A stretch of 64,000 bases of DNA, taken from positions 4,340,001 to 4,404,000 of the forward strand of contig OZ251530.1 of NCBI GenBank assembly GCA_965243095.1, in the 5' to 3' direction. The notes below the pieces were generated by a model. It saw only the letters and a program-made list of their open reading frames with translations. It was not told the DNA's origin and made no database searches. This stretch comes from VXYL01 sp965243095 (GTDB taxonomy: Bacteria > Pseudomonadota > Gammaproteobacteria > Pseudomonadales > Azotimanducaceae). The stretch's first letter is position 1. Every line of letters begins with the position of its first letter. Shown piece after piece: positions 1-8,737 of the stretch. The position numbers and the translations under genes are program-made.

Positions 1-50
1 TCTTGATCCGCTGCGGACCAAGTGACGCGGTAAGTGTAGTGGTCGAGCAT
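1..50 (-). CDS. hicB: HicB-family antitoxin, 5' end only (runs off the window)
   Basis: Only the first 16 codons are visible. They read MLDHYTYRVTWSAADQ, which closely matches the start of the second HicB-like protein at 13308-13502. HicB proteins neutralise HicA mRNA interferases and often repress their own operon through a C-terminal DNA-binding domain. That domain would lie outside the window and cannot be judged. It follows the broken hicA by 24 bp on the same strand, the usual hicA-hicB order, so this is most likely the antitoxin half of that pair. Confidence 0.65.
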   Translation of the reverse strand, partial: MLDHYTYRVTWSAADQ

Positions 51-74
51 TGCCTTCCTCCTCTTTGGTCGAGG

Positions 75-361
75 CTATGGGGGTAGCGATTCATTGCTCC
101 TCCCTGTGTCTGGATGCCTTTGTTCGCCAAGCCGCTCTAGAGCTTGGATCGCCTGCCGAACTTGGTACGCCTTGGCCATCCCGTTGGCGTCTTGGATGTT
201 CAACCGCGGGTCTCCTCGCCAAGGTGTCCTGTAGACGCGGTGGCTTCCTCCGTCCGGCGCGGTCTGCCGAACCACCTGTCCAAGATCTTCGACAGTTCAG
301 CAAACCGGATGCCGTTGGGATTGCGCTTCAAGGCGTTGATGTCGCTCTCAATGTTCTTCAT
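75..361 (-). pseudogene. hicA: HicA-family mRNA interferase toxin, frameshifted
   Basis: The ATG at 361 follows a strong GGAGGG site. The first frame gives a HicA N-terminus (MKNIESDINALKRNPNG, then a FAELSKILDRWFG segment). At about 265-272 the reading frame is lost. The neighbouring frame carries the family's signature region with the essential histidine (GGSHRVYRTPWRGDPRLNIQ) and a normal C-terminus (AYQVRQAIQALERL) to the TAG at 75. Adding one base would restore a full protein of about 95 residues. HicA toxins are small dsRBD-fold RNases that cleave mRNA. Here the toxin is probably inactive while the antitoxin start is intact. A sequencing error in a single base would explain the same pattern. 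Confidence 0.7.
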
Positions 362-392
362 CGGCCCTCCGGCAGTGTCAGTAGTGGCATCA

Positions 393-421
393 ACCCTATG
401 CCGTATTTCAGGCCGTGTCAA
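393..421 (-). promoter_or_regulatory. Candidate sigma-70 promoter for hicAB
   Basis: On the minus strand a perfect TTGACA (416-421) is followed after 17 bases by TAGGGT (393-398), about 30 bp upstream of the hicA start codon. The spacing is ideal, while the -10 box matches consensus at only three positions. This is inference from sequence alone. Confidence 0.4.
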
Positions 422-568
422 CCGGCATCTGTGCTGTAGCAGCGGTGCTGGCTCCTTGAGCCTGGGCGGGTGTTCGATCTGCAGCCGCAACGCTTCGCGG
501 AAGAAGAAGGAACCGCGGCCGATGCCTGAGCGCGATCTGGACGCCCTGCCGGCGGCACTGCCCTCCAT

Positions 569-1933
569 GTGGCGGGCGGTGAAGCGGTTTCGTGGATTCT
601 GCGCTTGTGTGATGGTCGGCCCGCTCGTCGCCGTGCATCCGGCGCTGGCGCTGTTGTTGGCGTTCGCACCTCGTCGTGGCGCCCGGGCGTGGAGCGCGCC
701 GTGGAGCAGGCCGGCGCGCAGGCGCAACGTCTGGCCCGGCACCTGTTCGACCTGGCCACCACCGCCCCGCCGGGCAAGGAAGTGCGCGTGGCCGGCATCG
801 CCGAGCGCTTGCTCCGCGAACGCCGCGCCGCGTGGGAACGCTGGTACCGCCCGGTGGCGCGGGCGCGTTGGGCAAGCGCGGCGTGGCACACCGCCGGCTG
901 GGCCGTGTTCGGCGCGGGCTACGTCGGCGCGGTGGTGTTCGTGGCGTTCGGCCTCGACGCCTCCCCGGGCGAGGTGGTGCTGGTGCTGGTGGCGGGTTCG
1001 CGCCTCTCCGCCTACATCAACGCCACGGTGGGCGAGATCGGCTTCCTGCGCGGCATCTGGATGGACGGCTCCAAACGCATGGCCTGGCTGGAGGACTACG
1101 CCGCCGCGAAGGCGGAACAGGCCGACCGGCCGGCGCCATCGGCCATCCGCCAAGGCGTGGATCTAGAGGGGGTTTCGTTCGCCTACCCCGGCACGGACGC
1201 CTTGGTGCTGCAGGACGTCAACCTGCACCTGCCGGCCGGCACGGTGGTGGCGCTGGTGGGGGAAAACGGCGCCGGCAAGACTACGCTGGTGAAGCTGCTA
1301 GCGAAGATGTACGAACCGACGGCCGGGCGGATTATGGTGGACAGTGAGGATTTGTCGCGCATGCCAGCAGCGGATTGGCGCGGACGCCTCGCCGGCGCGT
1401 TTCAGGATTTCTTCCGCTTCGAGTTCCACGCCGCCCACACCGTCGGCATCGGCGACCCGCCCCGCCTCGACGATCGTCCGGCGGTGGAAACGGCGGTGGC
1501 GAGGGCGGGCGCCGGCGATGTGGTGGCGTCCCTGCCAAACGGCGTCGAAACGCAGCTAGGCCCCACCTGGCCCAGCGGCGTGGAACTGAGCTTCGGCCAG
1601 TGGCAGAAACTCGCCTTGGCGCGCGGCTTCATGCGCGACGGCCCGCTCCTGCTGGTGCTGGACGAACCCACCGCCGCGTTGGACGCCGAAACCGAACACG
1701 CCCTGTTCGAGCGCTACGCCGCCGCCGCACGCGCCGGCGAGACACCGACGAACGGCCGCATCACCCTGCTGGTATCCCACCGTTTCAGCACCGTCCGCAT
1801 GGCCGACCTCATAGTAGTGATGGACGGCGCCCGCGTGGTGGAAACGGGGACGCACGAGGAGCTGATGGCGGCGAAGGGGCAGTACGCGGAGCTGTACGGC
1901 ATCCAAGCGGCGGCGTACGACCGGGCGCGGTAG
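569..1933 (+). CDS. ABC exporter ATPase, copy 1, N-terminally truncated
   Basis: Fused TM-ATPase exporter subunits pump substrates across the inner membrane as dimers. This reading frame keeps the last part of the membrane domain (VERAVEQAGAQAQRLARHLF onward, with two hydrophobic stretches) and a complete nucleotide-binding domain: Walker A GENGAGKT, Q-loop GAFQDF, signature LSFGQ (instead of LSGGQ), Walker B LLLVLDEPTAALD and H-loop LLVSHRFS. The first four or so membrane helices are missing. Compared with copy 2 at 4219-5583, 16 bases are missing near 669, so the residues before SSWRPGVER are out of frame. It ends 26 bp from the convergent nucleotidyltransferase gene. Probably a non-functional remnant with an intact-looking ATPase. 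The true start cannot be assigned. Confidence 0.7.
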   Translation: MAGGEAVSWILRLCDGRPARRRASGAGAVVGVRTSSWRPGVERAVEQAGAQAQRLARHLFDLATTAPPGKEVRVAGIAERLLRERRAAWERWYRPVARARWASAAWHTAGWAVFGAGYVGAVVFVAFGLDASPGEVVLVLVAGSRLSAYINATVGEIGFLRGIWMDGSKRMAWLEDYAAAKAEQADRPAPSAIRQGVDLEGVSFAYPGTDALVLQDVNLHLPAGTVVALVGENGAGKTTLVKLLAKMYEPTAGRIMVDSEDLSRMPAADWRGRLAGAFQDFFRFEFHAAHTVGIGDPPRLDDRPAVETAVARAGAGDVVASLPNGVETQLGPTWPSGVELSFGQWQKLALARGFMRDGPLLLVLDEPTAALDAETEHALFERYAAAARAGETPTNGRITLLVSHRFSTVRMADLIVVMDGARVVETGTHEELMAAKGQYAELYGIQAAAYDRAR

Positions 1934-1959
1934 CGGGAACGCGAGGGCGTCCCGAACGA

Positions 1960-2742
1960 TTACGGAAAGAGCTCGGGCGCACCTTCCGCACCTACAATGC
2001 ACACCGCCCCCGTTCCGTCCGAAAGCACGGCCCTTTTCACCCTTTCATACTCGCTTCCACGAATGTACCGAAATCGATAGTGTTTCCGCTCATAGGACAT
2101 CAACTCCTCAAGCGAGTACCCCTCTATCGCGTCGCGAACGACGCCTCTCGTTTTCTCCGACAAATACCGAACCGGCCAGTCGATGCAGGCACGCATGATC
2201 CTCACATACATGCCCAGCAAGTTCGGGTTTTCGCTAAGAACGACATCCAGAAATCCTTCTTGAATGTCCGTAAAGTAGCCATCCTTGTACACCAACGAAC
2301 CTCCGTCGAGTCGGAATAGCACGGCCTCCCAGTTCGTAATCGTCGTCTCCAGCAACGACTCGACAGAGTTGTAGCCAAACTTGCCCTCTCTGAACGCCCA
2401 GGTGTCTTCCGCTGCCCACAAGTCCACCTTCCAATGTTGGGTGATCAACCTGAATCCGCCAAACCTATTCCGCGACACCCCGTGCTCGCGCTCCAGCCGC
2501 GAGAAGAAAGGCCCTGCGGCGCATCCTCTTGCGGCGCAAACGATGTCAATGTCGGCATCCCTGTCCGCGAGCTTGCTCTTGCCGTACAGCGCCAAGTCCC
2601 GTACCACGCCGCCAAACAAATAAGCCGGGGTCTCGATCTCATCCAACAGCCGCGCAAGTCTCGCGTCCTCTGCGCGTTCCTTCTTGACAAAGTACCGAAC
2701 GCGGCGCGACAGCACCTTAGCGTTGGCCGCAACTGCCACCAT
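1960..2742 (-). CDS. Polymerase-beta-fold nucleotidyltransferase partner of the dGTPase
   Basis: A 260-residue protein with the nucleotidyltransferase signature: GG at residues 44-45 followed by VVRDLALYG, then DADIDIV with the metal-binding pair D64 and D66, and a third candidate acid in KVDLW (about D107). This layout resembles the catalytic head of CCA-adding enzymes and of small MNT-type or defence nucleotidyltransferases, but the RNA-binding domains of CCA enzymes are absent. Its ATG lies inside the 3' end of the dGTPase gene (26-bp overlap), so the two are translationally coupled. The substrate is unknown. It could modify a nucleotide, an RNA end or a protein. The fold call is fairly firm, the function is not. 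Confidence 0.65.
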   Translation of the reverse strand: MVAVAANAKVLSRRVRYFVKKERAEDARLARLLDEIETPAYLFGGVVRDLALYGKSKLADRDADIDIVCAARGCAAGPFFSRLEREHGVSRNRFGGFRLITQHWKVDLWAAEDTWAFREGKFGYNSVESLLETTITNWEAVLFRLDGGSLVYKDGYFTDIQEGFLDVVLSENPNLLGMYVRIMRACIDWPVRYLSEKTRGVVRDAIEGYSLEELMSYERKHYRFRYIRGSEYERVKRAVLSDGTGAVCIVGAEGAPELFP

Positions 2743-4090
2743 GCCAAACCTCGCTCAGCTCGTCGTGGATGGAGACCAGATAGCTATCCGTCATTCCCGA
2801 AACTGCATCGCATAGCAGGTGAAGCCTGTCCGACTCCGATTTCTTCGTATCCTCATAGACACGTCGATAGTTCTCCGATATTCTGCTTCGGACGTAGTTC
2901 TCGAATCGCCCTTCTGGGTTGTTCAAGCTGCGCCAGATCCAATCCATGACCTGCGTAATGTGGTTGTGGCCGTACAGTTCCAGCCGCAATACGTCCGGAT
3001 GGTCAAATCCATTGACTCGGTCAAACTCCTTCAATCGCCGGCAGAGATCAGCCGCTTCTGACTGCTTGACGATCTCGAACTGCCGGTCGATAGTGGCCGC
3101 CATAATTCCGTTCACATTAGACACGAAGGTGAGCGTGGCCGCCTTCACCATTTCCGCTATCGCCTTGACGCTGAACATCTGCATGGAGAGCTCATCAAGC
3201 TCGCTCGGCGACAGCCGCTCCTTCCGAAACTCCTCATTTTTCGTCCGTGCCGCAGCCACGACATCTCTAGTGAGCTTGTCATCGGAGTCACCTAGCACGT
3301 CAATGAGGTCGTTGAACGACGCAAAGCGTTTCCTGACGGTGTCCTGCGCGTCGATCACCGAGTAGGCAATGTCGTCGCAGGCCTCCATGACGTACGCCAA
3401 GGGATGGCGCACTCCTTCGGCGAGGCCGGTGGCCTGCCAAACGTCTTCGGCGGCTTCGCGTTCGGTCTCGAACAGCCCGAATTTCTTGAAGCCTTTGAGA
3501 CACTTTGAGAATACGGGGTACTTCATCAATGTTGCGAGCGTCGCGCAGGTGAGGTTTAGGCCGAAGCTGTCGTTCAGTATTTGCAGCCGCGTGAGGAGGC
3601 GGAACGTCTGACAGTTGCCGTCAAAGCCGTGAAAGTCCGCGGCGCTATCGGCATCCTTCGCGTGGCGCCTGCACCACTGCCTCATCGACTCCTCGCCTTG
3701 GTGGCCGAAAGGCGGATTGCCGAGGTCGTGCGCAAGGCCTGCCGCCGCCAATACCGCGGGCACGGTTCTTTCGACCCTCTCCTTGTCCGCGTAGTCGCCG
3801 AACACCTCCTGCCGATGATCGTAAGCTAGCCGGACGCCAATGCTGCGCGCCAGGTTGCTCACTTCGTGGGAGTGGGTGAGGCGCGTTCGCACGGAATCGT
3901 TGGGGTCTTGCGGAAAAACTTGGGTCTTATCCGCCAAGCGGCGCGTTGGCGCGGCGAAAAGCACCCGGTCGTAGTCTCGCTCGACTTGCTCCCTGCCCAC
4001 GGCTGTGCCGATGGATTCCGGGCCATCGCGCATGGTCTTTCGTCGCTGCGGCGTAAGCAGCTTGTCCCAAGTGAGCTTGCTGATCGGCAC
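2717..4090 (-). CDS. dgt: dGTP triphosphohydrolase family protein (HD domain)
   Basis: Dgt enzymes hydrolyse dGTP to deoxyguanosine and triphosphate. The HD metal site is complete: RTRLTHSHEVSN (His75), AGLAHDLGNPPFGHQGEE (His121-Asp122) and a late Asp in ACDDIAYSVID. The N-terminus LTWDKLLTPQRR is typical of the family. I chose the GTG at 4090, just before that motif and behind GCAGGCGAA. Upstream GTG codons at 4147 and 4150 would add about 20 residues overlapping the start of ABC copy 2. The length of 457 residues is normal. It overlaps the nucleotidyltransferase gene downstream, and the pair sits between two copies of the same ABC gene fragment, which suggests it arrived as a unit. Some dGTPases act against phages by depleting dNTPs. 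A housekeeping role is also possible. Confidence 0.85.
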   Translation of the reverse strand: MPISKLTWDKLLTPQRRKTMRDGPESIGTAVGREQVERDYDRVLFAAPTRRLADKTQVFPQDPNDSVRTRLTHSHEVSNLARSIGVRLAYDHRQEVFGDYADKERVERTVPAVLAAAGLAHDLGNPPFGHQGEESMRQWCRRHAKDADSAADFHGFDGNCQTFRLLTRLQILNDSFGLNLTCATLATLMKYPVFSKCLKGFKKFGLFETEREAAEDVWQATGLAEGVRHPLAYVMEACDDIAYSVIDAQDTVRKRFASFNDLIDVLGDSDDKLTRDVVAAARTKNEEFRKERLSPSELDELSMQMFSVKAIAEMVKAATLTFVSNVNGIMAATIDRQFEIVKQSEAADLCRRLKEFDRVNGFDHPDVLRLELYGHNHITQVMDWIWRSLNNPEGRFENYVRSRISENYRRVYEDTKKSESDRLHLLCDAVSGMTDSYLVSIHDELSEVWHGGSCGQR

Positions 4091-4218
4091 TTCGCCTGCT
4101 CTAGGTTCCAAGGTGGGCTGAAGCGTAGCACAGCGTGGCTCCGACACCACAAGTCTACGGCGGGGGCGGTGGCAGTAGGTGGCGCTGTCGCTTGCGGCGG
4201 CGCTTGCGGAACGCGCTA

Positions 4219-5583
4219 GTGGCGCTGTGGCTGCAACAGATCACCGATGGCCTGCTCGTCGCCGTGCATCCGGCGCTGGCGCTGTTGCTCGCGTTCGCGC
4301 TCCCCACGGTGGCCACCTCGTCCTGGCGCCCGGGCGTGGAACGCGCCGTGGAGCAGGCCGGAGCGCAGGCGCAACGCTTGGCGCGGCACCTGTTCGACTT
4401 GGCCACCACCGCCCCGCCGTGCAAGGAAGTGCGCGTGGCCGGCATCGCCGAGCGCTTGCTCCGCGAACGCCGCGCCGCGTGGGAACGCTGGTACCGCCCG
4501 GTGGCGCGGGCGCGTTGGGCGAGCGCGGCGTGGCACACCGCCGGCTGGGCCGTGTTCGGCGCCGGCTACGTCGGCGCCGTGGTGTTCGTGGCGTTCGGCC
4601 TCGACGCCTCCCCGGGCGAGGTGGTGCTGGTGCTGGTGGCGGGTTCGCGCCTCTCCGCCTACATCAACGCCACGGTGGGCGAGATCGGCTTCCTGCGCGG
4701 CATCTGGATGGACGGCTCCAAACGCATGGCCTGGCTGGAGGACTACGCCGCCGCGAAGGCGGAACAGGCGGACCGGCCGGCGCCGCCGGCCATCGGCCAA
4801 GGCGTGGATCTAGAGGGCGTTTCGTTCGCCTACCCGGGCACGGACGCCTTGGTGCTGCAGGACGTCAACCTGCACCTGCCGGCCGGCGCGGTGGTGGCTC
4901 TGGTGGGCGAAAACGGCGCCGGCAAGACCACGCTGGTGAAGCTGCTAGCGAAGATGTACGAACCGACGGCAGGGCGGATTATGGTGGACAGTGAGGACTT
5001 GTCGCGCATGCCGGCGGCGGATTGGCGCGGACGCCTCGCCGGCGCGTTCCAGGATTTCTTCCGCTTCGAGTTCCACGCCGCCCACACCGTGGGCATCGGC
5101 GACGCGCCGCGCCTCGACGATCGCCCAGCGGTGGAAACGGCGGTGGCAAGGGCCGGCGCCGGAGACGTGGTGGCTTCCCTGCCAAACGGCGTCGAAACGC
5201 AGCTAGGCCCCACCTGGCCCAGCGGCGTGGAACTGAGCTTCGGCCAGTGGCAGAAACTCGCTTTGGCGCGCGGCTTCATGCGCGACGGCCCGCTCCTGCT
5301 GGTGCTGGACGAACCCACCGCCGCCTTGGACGCCGAAACCGAACACGCCCTGTTCGAGCGCTACGCCGCCGCCGCGCACACCGGCGAGACGCCAACCAAC
5401 GGCCGCATCACCCTGCTGGTATCCCACCGTTTCAGCACCGTCCGCATGGCCGACCTCATCGTGGTGATGGACGGCGCCCGGTTGGTGGAAACGGGGACGC
5501 ACGAGGAGCTGATGGCGGCGAAGGGGCAGTACGCGGAGCTGTATGGCATCCAAGCGGCGGCGTACAACCGCGCATCGTCTTGA
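4219..5583 (+). CDS. ABC exporter ATPase, copy 2, N-terminally truncated
   Basis: Near-identical to copy 1 at 569-1933 from about QITDGLLVAVHPALALLLAF to the C-terminus, and keeps one more hydrophobic membrane segment in frame. The nucleotide-binding domain is complete (GENGAGKT, GAFQDF, LSFGQ, LVLDEPTAALD, VSHRFS). The open frame extends upstream to a GTG at 4135 with low-complexity Gly/Arg residues that do not look like part of the protein, so I start at the GTG at 4219. The first half of the membrane domain is gone. The breakpoint lies at the start of the dGTPase gene, consistent with a duplication or insertion that cut this transporter gene. Transport activity is unlikely. Confidence 0.7.
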   Translation: MALWLQQITDGLLVAVHPALALLLAFALPTVATSSWRPGVERAVEQAGAQAQRLARHLFDLATTAPPCKEVRVAGIAERLLRERRAAWERWYRPVARARWASAAWHTAGWAVFGAGYVGAVVFVAFGLDASPGEVVLVLVAGSRLSAYINATVGEIGFLRGIWMDGSKRMAWLEDYAAAKAEQADRPAPPAIGQGVDLEGVSFAYPGTDALVLQDVNLHLPAGAVVALVGENGAGKTTLVKLLAKMYEPTAGRIMVDSEDLSRMPAADWRGRLAGAFQDFFRFEFHAAHTVGIGDAPRLDDRPAVETAVARAGAGDVVASLPNGVETQLGPTWPSGVELSFGQWQKLALARGFMRDGPLLLVLDEPTAALDAETEHALFERYAAAAHTGETPTNGRITLLVSHRFSTVRMADLIVVMDGARLVETGTHEELMAAKGQYAELYGIQAAAYNRASS

Positions 5584-5636
5584 TTCCACGAGCGGCTAGC
5601 CAGTACCGCAGCCCTAGCAGCGGCACATTTTCGTGA

Positions 5637-5843
5637 CTACGCCAATCTGTACCGACCGGGCGCGACCTGGATGAAGAGTTCCGTGTTGCCGCCGGGATTG
5701 CCCACGCGGTGCTTTGGGAGAAACGTACCCGGCGTACTGGCTGCACACTCGACTCCCGCTGGGATTACGTCAGCCGGCGAAAACGGCTCCTTCAACCGTC
5801 CCGCTTCAACGGCGGCGCGGATCTCTTCGATTAATCGCCCCAT
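5637..5843 (-). CDS. Small hypothetical protein, 68 residues
   Basis: I do not recognise the family with certainty. The protein has a clear charged helical start (MGRLIEEIRAAVEAGRLKEP, followed by FSPADVIPAG) and a conserved-looking end (FLPKHRVGNPGGNTELF), which reads like a small winged-helix or DNA-binding module. AAGGAGAG-like purines lie a few bases before the ATG. It stands alone between ABC copy 2 and a degenerate stretch, on the opposite strand. Codon use is ordinary for the window. Could be a regulator or a stray piece of a restriction or toxin system. Confidence 0.5.
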   Translation of the reverse strand: MGRLIEEIRAAVEAGRLKEPFSPADVIPAGVECAASTPGTFLPKHRVGNPGGNTELFIQVAPGRYRLA

Positions 5844-6414
5844 GTCCTCTACTCTCCTTCGCGCTCGGCGCTTCTGCTAGCAACAATCGGCGCACAGTGT
5901 GCCACAAGTACTCGCCGAAAGCGAGCGCCAGAACTGTCCGATCGTATATGAGCATGCGCGGCGGGGTGAATCCAACGCTGGCCACGCCGAGCGGGAGTGC
6001 TCGCGGTGTACCGGCAAGGTGTGCGGGTTCCTCGCGGCGCGTTCGAGACGTTGGACGTGCCGGCGGACATCTGGCTGCGGGCCGACGTGGACGGGACGCA
6101 CGGCGGGATGTCGGGTCCTAGCAACTTGCGACATCCTGCGCCGAGCACGACGTCCACGGCAACCAGCGCTTCGCACGGCTGGCGGAGCTGTTCGCGCTCG
6201 CACCTCTACAGCCAGCGTTGCGCCCGTACCGGCTGGACGAGGCGTGTGCTGTGGGGAGGAGGCAAACCCCAGCCCGGTGGCCATCGGCCTTCGCAAGGCG
6301 CACCCGGGATCAGTCGTCGAATACCAATGGTGCCGACCGTCGTCGATGCCACCCCCGCCGCGGAAGACCCTGCCACGAGGCAGGCGGGCAAACCGCTACG
6401 TGCGGATTCGCCCC
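5844..6414 (+). other. Stretch with no identifiable gene
   Basis: Several short open frames exist on both strands, but none shows a recognisable motif or a good ribosome site, and coding-like segments switch frame repeatedly. It leads directly into the integrase remnant, so it is probably decayed mobile-element DNA. Confidence 0.4.
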
Positions 6415-6665
6415 TGCTGTTCCGGTCGCTAACACGCAGGACGCTGCCTGACGCGACGCCCGGCAAGCTCTTGGGCGACATAGGCATCGACAGCCCCGCG
6501 CACGGTTTTCGCAGCGCTTTCCGCGATTGGGCGGCGGAGCAAACCGATGCTCCGCACACGGTCATGGACACGGCACTGGCCCACGCGGTCAAGAACAAGG
6601 CGGAGGTGGCCTATGCGCGTAGCGACCTTTTCGCCAAGCGGCGCGACCTGATGCGGCAATGGCGG
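6415..6665 (+). pseudogene. Tyrosine recombinase (P4-type integrase) C-terminal remnant
   Basis: The translated segment LLFRSLTRRTLPDATPGKLL, followed by IDSPAHGFRSAFRDWAAEQT and ALAHAVKNKAEVAYARSDLF, is the classic C-terminal half of P4-type prophage and island integrases. It includes the HGFR box (catalytic His and Arg) and the region of the second histidine and nucleophilic tyrosine (AYARSDLF). The N-terminal arm-binding and core-binding domains are missing, and the frame runs on without its own stop into the next gene's upstream region. It marks the former end of an integrated element. Confidence 0.75.
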
Positions 6666-6740
6666 AGTTCGTGGCGTGGCGAGTTGATACTGGCGATAGG
6701 GGGTGCTACGTTAGCCCTTCCACATTCCGGAGGGTTGATC

Positions 6741-7676
6741 ATGGTCTTTCGCAATCGGTTGCTCGCGGTGGTCGCGGGATTCGTCCTGCTCGTGGTTCCG
6801 AGTTTCGGTTTCGCGGAAACCACGACGATCGAGGTTCCGCAAGGTACGGGCGTGTTCCCGACCATCGGGCAGATCGAGTGCCTTGAAGAACTCGGTAGCG
6901 GCAGGTTCTGCGCCGCTACCTACGAATGCTCCGACGATTCGGGGGAACTCTGGGGCGACTTGGCAAACCACAACGGCCGGCGGGCAATCGGCGCGACGTC
7001 GCCGGTGGCCAATCAACGCGATTGCGTTATCACTGTGGACGGCAAGGCTTCCGCGCGGTGGCTTACCGGATACAGACCGGCAGGAAGGGAAGGCGAGCTA
7101 GTGGGCTTGACGACTTCGGCGGATGCGCTACGGCCGGTCGTGCGGACGACGGGGACGACAGGAACGGGGAATGGCGGGCGAAGCCTCCTGCACTACATTC
7201 TTGAACGCCACGACACAAGCGTTGCGGAGATTGCTGAGTTGAAATGCGACGACTATCGGCGAGAAACTGCCGCGTATTCGGAATGCTTTAAAGACCGGCT
7301 GCGCCGTACTCTAAGTTATGTATCAACGCAAGATGACAATGAGTTGACGCGGTGTTTGGTAGATCACCATGAGAACTGGTGCAGACAGGATCCTTCTAGA
7401 CCTTGGGGTGGTTTTTTTGGATGTGACGATGGTGCAGCAATGGCCATTTTCCTTGATGGTAGTTTGACTGGTGATGTGAGATACGATCCGTTTCAGGCTT
7501 TGCGGTACGGTTACGGTAGCAATGTGGCGTACCGGTACGAGGACTTTAACGAAGCGTCGGGTTTTCCCTGCCGCGATTTAGCTGAAGAACACCTCGCAAG
7601 GTTAAGCATAGGAGTCCGCTATTGTGGCGACGAATGCCCAAATCCCAACGAATACGAACTAACTATCATGGAATAG
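6741..7676 (+). CDS. Secreted Cys-containing protein of unknown function
   Basis: The ATG at 6741 follows CCGGAGGG with good spacing. The first 24 residues form a classic Sec signal peptide (MVFRNRLLAVVAGFVLLVVP, then SFGFA before ETT). The mature part of about 285 residues holds many cysteines in loosely spaced pairs (FCAATYEC, RDC, KCDDY, ECF, RCL, WCRQD, PCRD, YCGDEC), which suggests disulfide bonds in the periplasm or outside. I recognise no domain. The second half is less GC-rich than its neighbours, a hint of transfer. The gene starts 75 bp after the integrase remnant and ends at a good terminator, so it may be cargo of that lost element. Confidence 0.65.
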   Translation: MVFRNRLLAVVAGFVLLVVPSFGFAETTTIEVPQGTGVFPTIGQIECLEELGSGRFCAATYECSDDSGELWGDLANHNGRRAIGATSPVANQRDCVITVDGKASARWLTGYRPAGREGELVGLTTSADALRPVVRTTGTTGTGNGGRSLLHYILERHDTSVAEIAELKCDDYRRETAAYSECFKDRLRRTLSYVSTQDDNELTRCLVDHHENWCRQDPSRPWGGFFGCDDGAAMAIFLDGSLTGDVRYDPFQALRYGYGSNVAYRYEDFNEASGFPCRDLAEEHLARLSIGVRYCGDECPNPNEYELTIME

Positions 7677-7696
7677 CCGGCGCTTGCCGGCTAACT

Positions 7697-7740
7697 AGCC
7701 CGCCAGTGAAGCCGTCCAATGGGCTTCCTGGCGGGCTTTT
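7697..7740 (+). terminator. Rho-independent terminator after the secreted protein
   Basis: A perfect 10-bp stem (AGCCCGCCAG at 7697-7706 pairing with CTGGCGGGCT at 7728-7737) is followed by TTT, 20 bp after the stop codon. Confidence 0.65.
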
Positions 7741-8424
7741 CGCGTTCGGGTGGCATCGTTGGGGTTCGGCCGAACGCGCGTCAGGTAGCATCTGAAGCAG
7801 CCTGGGAGCGTACCGGTAACAAGCCAGTAGGCAAAGAGATAAACGACACCCCAGATGATCCAGGACCCGCGCAGCATCCCGTGCTGGCGGGGTTCGAGTT
7901 GCCCCGCACGACGCATTGCACCAAGCCGGATGGCGACTTCGCGCGCGGCGTGGAGATTCGCACCATGCGTACCGCGTTGAAGCGGCCGCACGTCTGCTTC
8001 AACCCCCCGGGTGTGGTCTTGCTTGCTCTTTGACATGGACGGCGCGGACGGCGAGAGACGATGGCACGACCGGGGTTTGCCTACCCTCCGATGGAACAGC
8101 ATCGACCCCGCTAGCGGTCACCGCACCGGGATGCTCTGTCGCCAGAACACGTCGGGTTGGAAGGAGCCGCGACGAGAGGGGCCGCCATTGGCGACTGTGA
8201 CGGTCGCGACAGCAGGCTGGCCATCGTCGCGCAGATAGCCCGTGTCGCTGAGCGTGCGATGCCGTGCTTCGACGAGTTCGGCTACTTTCGTCCCACGATG
8301 TGCGCCGCGGCCCTCTCCGCCGTGTTATTGTTGCAGTTGCCAACGCGCAGCGTACCCCTCCTGCAAGCCCGCAGATGGCGACGTTGTCCTGCGCCAAAGC
8401 GCCGACTGCCACGCGGAGCCTTAG
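7741..8424. other. Stretch with no identifiable gene
   Basis: Open frames of 70-135 codons occur on both strands and overlap each other, without recognisable domains or convincing starts. I see no tRNA, CRISPR or complete insertion sequence here. Confidence 0.35.
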
Positions 8425-8658
8425 ATGACCTACCACATATACAAGAATTGGCAGGCCGGTAAGCACAAAGCCGTGATTCACCGTGCGAGCTGCCGACACT
8501 GCAACAACGGTCGCGGCCGGAGCAACGGCTGCTACAACCGAGCTCATGGCGAGTGGCATGGCCCGTACGACGACTTGGCAACTGCTCGGAAGGAGCAGCA
8601 GGAAATGGACGTCGTGGCACGCAAAGATTGCCAACACTGCATGAAGGTGACGAATTGA
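8425..8658 (+). CDS. Small Cys/His-containing hypothetical protein, 77 residues
   Basis: Begins MTYHIYKNWQAGKHKAVIHR and has two Cys pairs: SCRHCNNG near the start and DCQHC near the end, with WHGPYDDLATARKEQ between them. Small proteins of this layout, with a Cys-x2-Cys, a WHGPF/Y-like motif and a terminal Cys pair, occur widely in bacteria without known function, and the four cysteines could bind zinc. It lies alone among remnants, so whether it is expressed is unclear. Confidence 0.6.
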   Translation: MTYHIYKNWQAGKHKAVIHRASCRHCNNGRGRSNGCYNRAHGEWHGPYDDLATARKEQQEMDVVARKDCQHCMKVTN

Positions 8659-8737
8659 GCATGACGCCCGGTCAGCACTTGCCGCACATCTTCTTCGGCG
8701 AGTTCGGACGTGGTCGTTCTGATGCGGGAACTTCTCT

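Noticed and set aside
200..1153. Minus-strand frame of 317 codons covering hicA and the ABC fragment
   Set aside because: Only its last 54 residues are HicA-like, starting at the ATG at 361; the rest is antisense to the ABC gene.
7695..8102. 135-codon minus-strand open frame with one hydrophobic segment
   Set aside because: It overlaps the terminator of the upstream gene, has no ribosome site and overlaps an equally plausible opposite frame.
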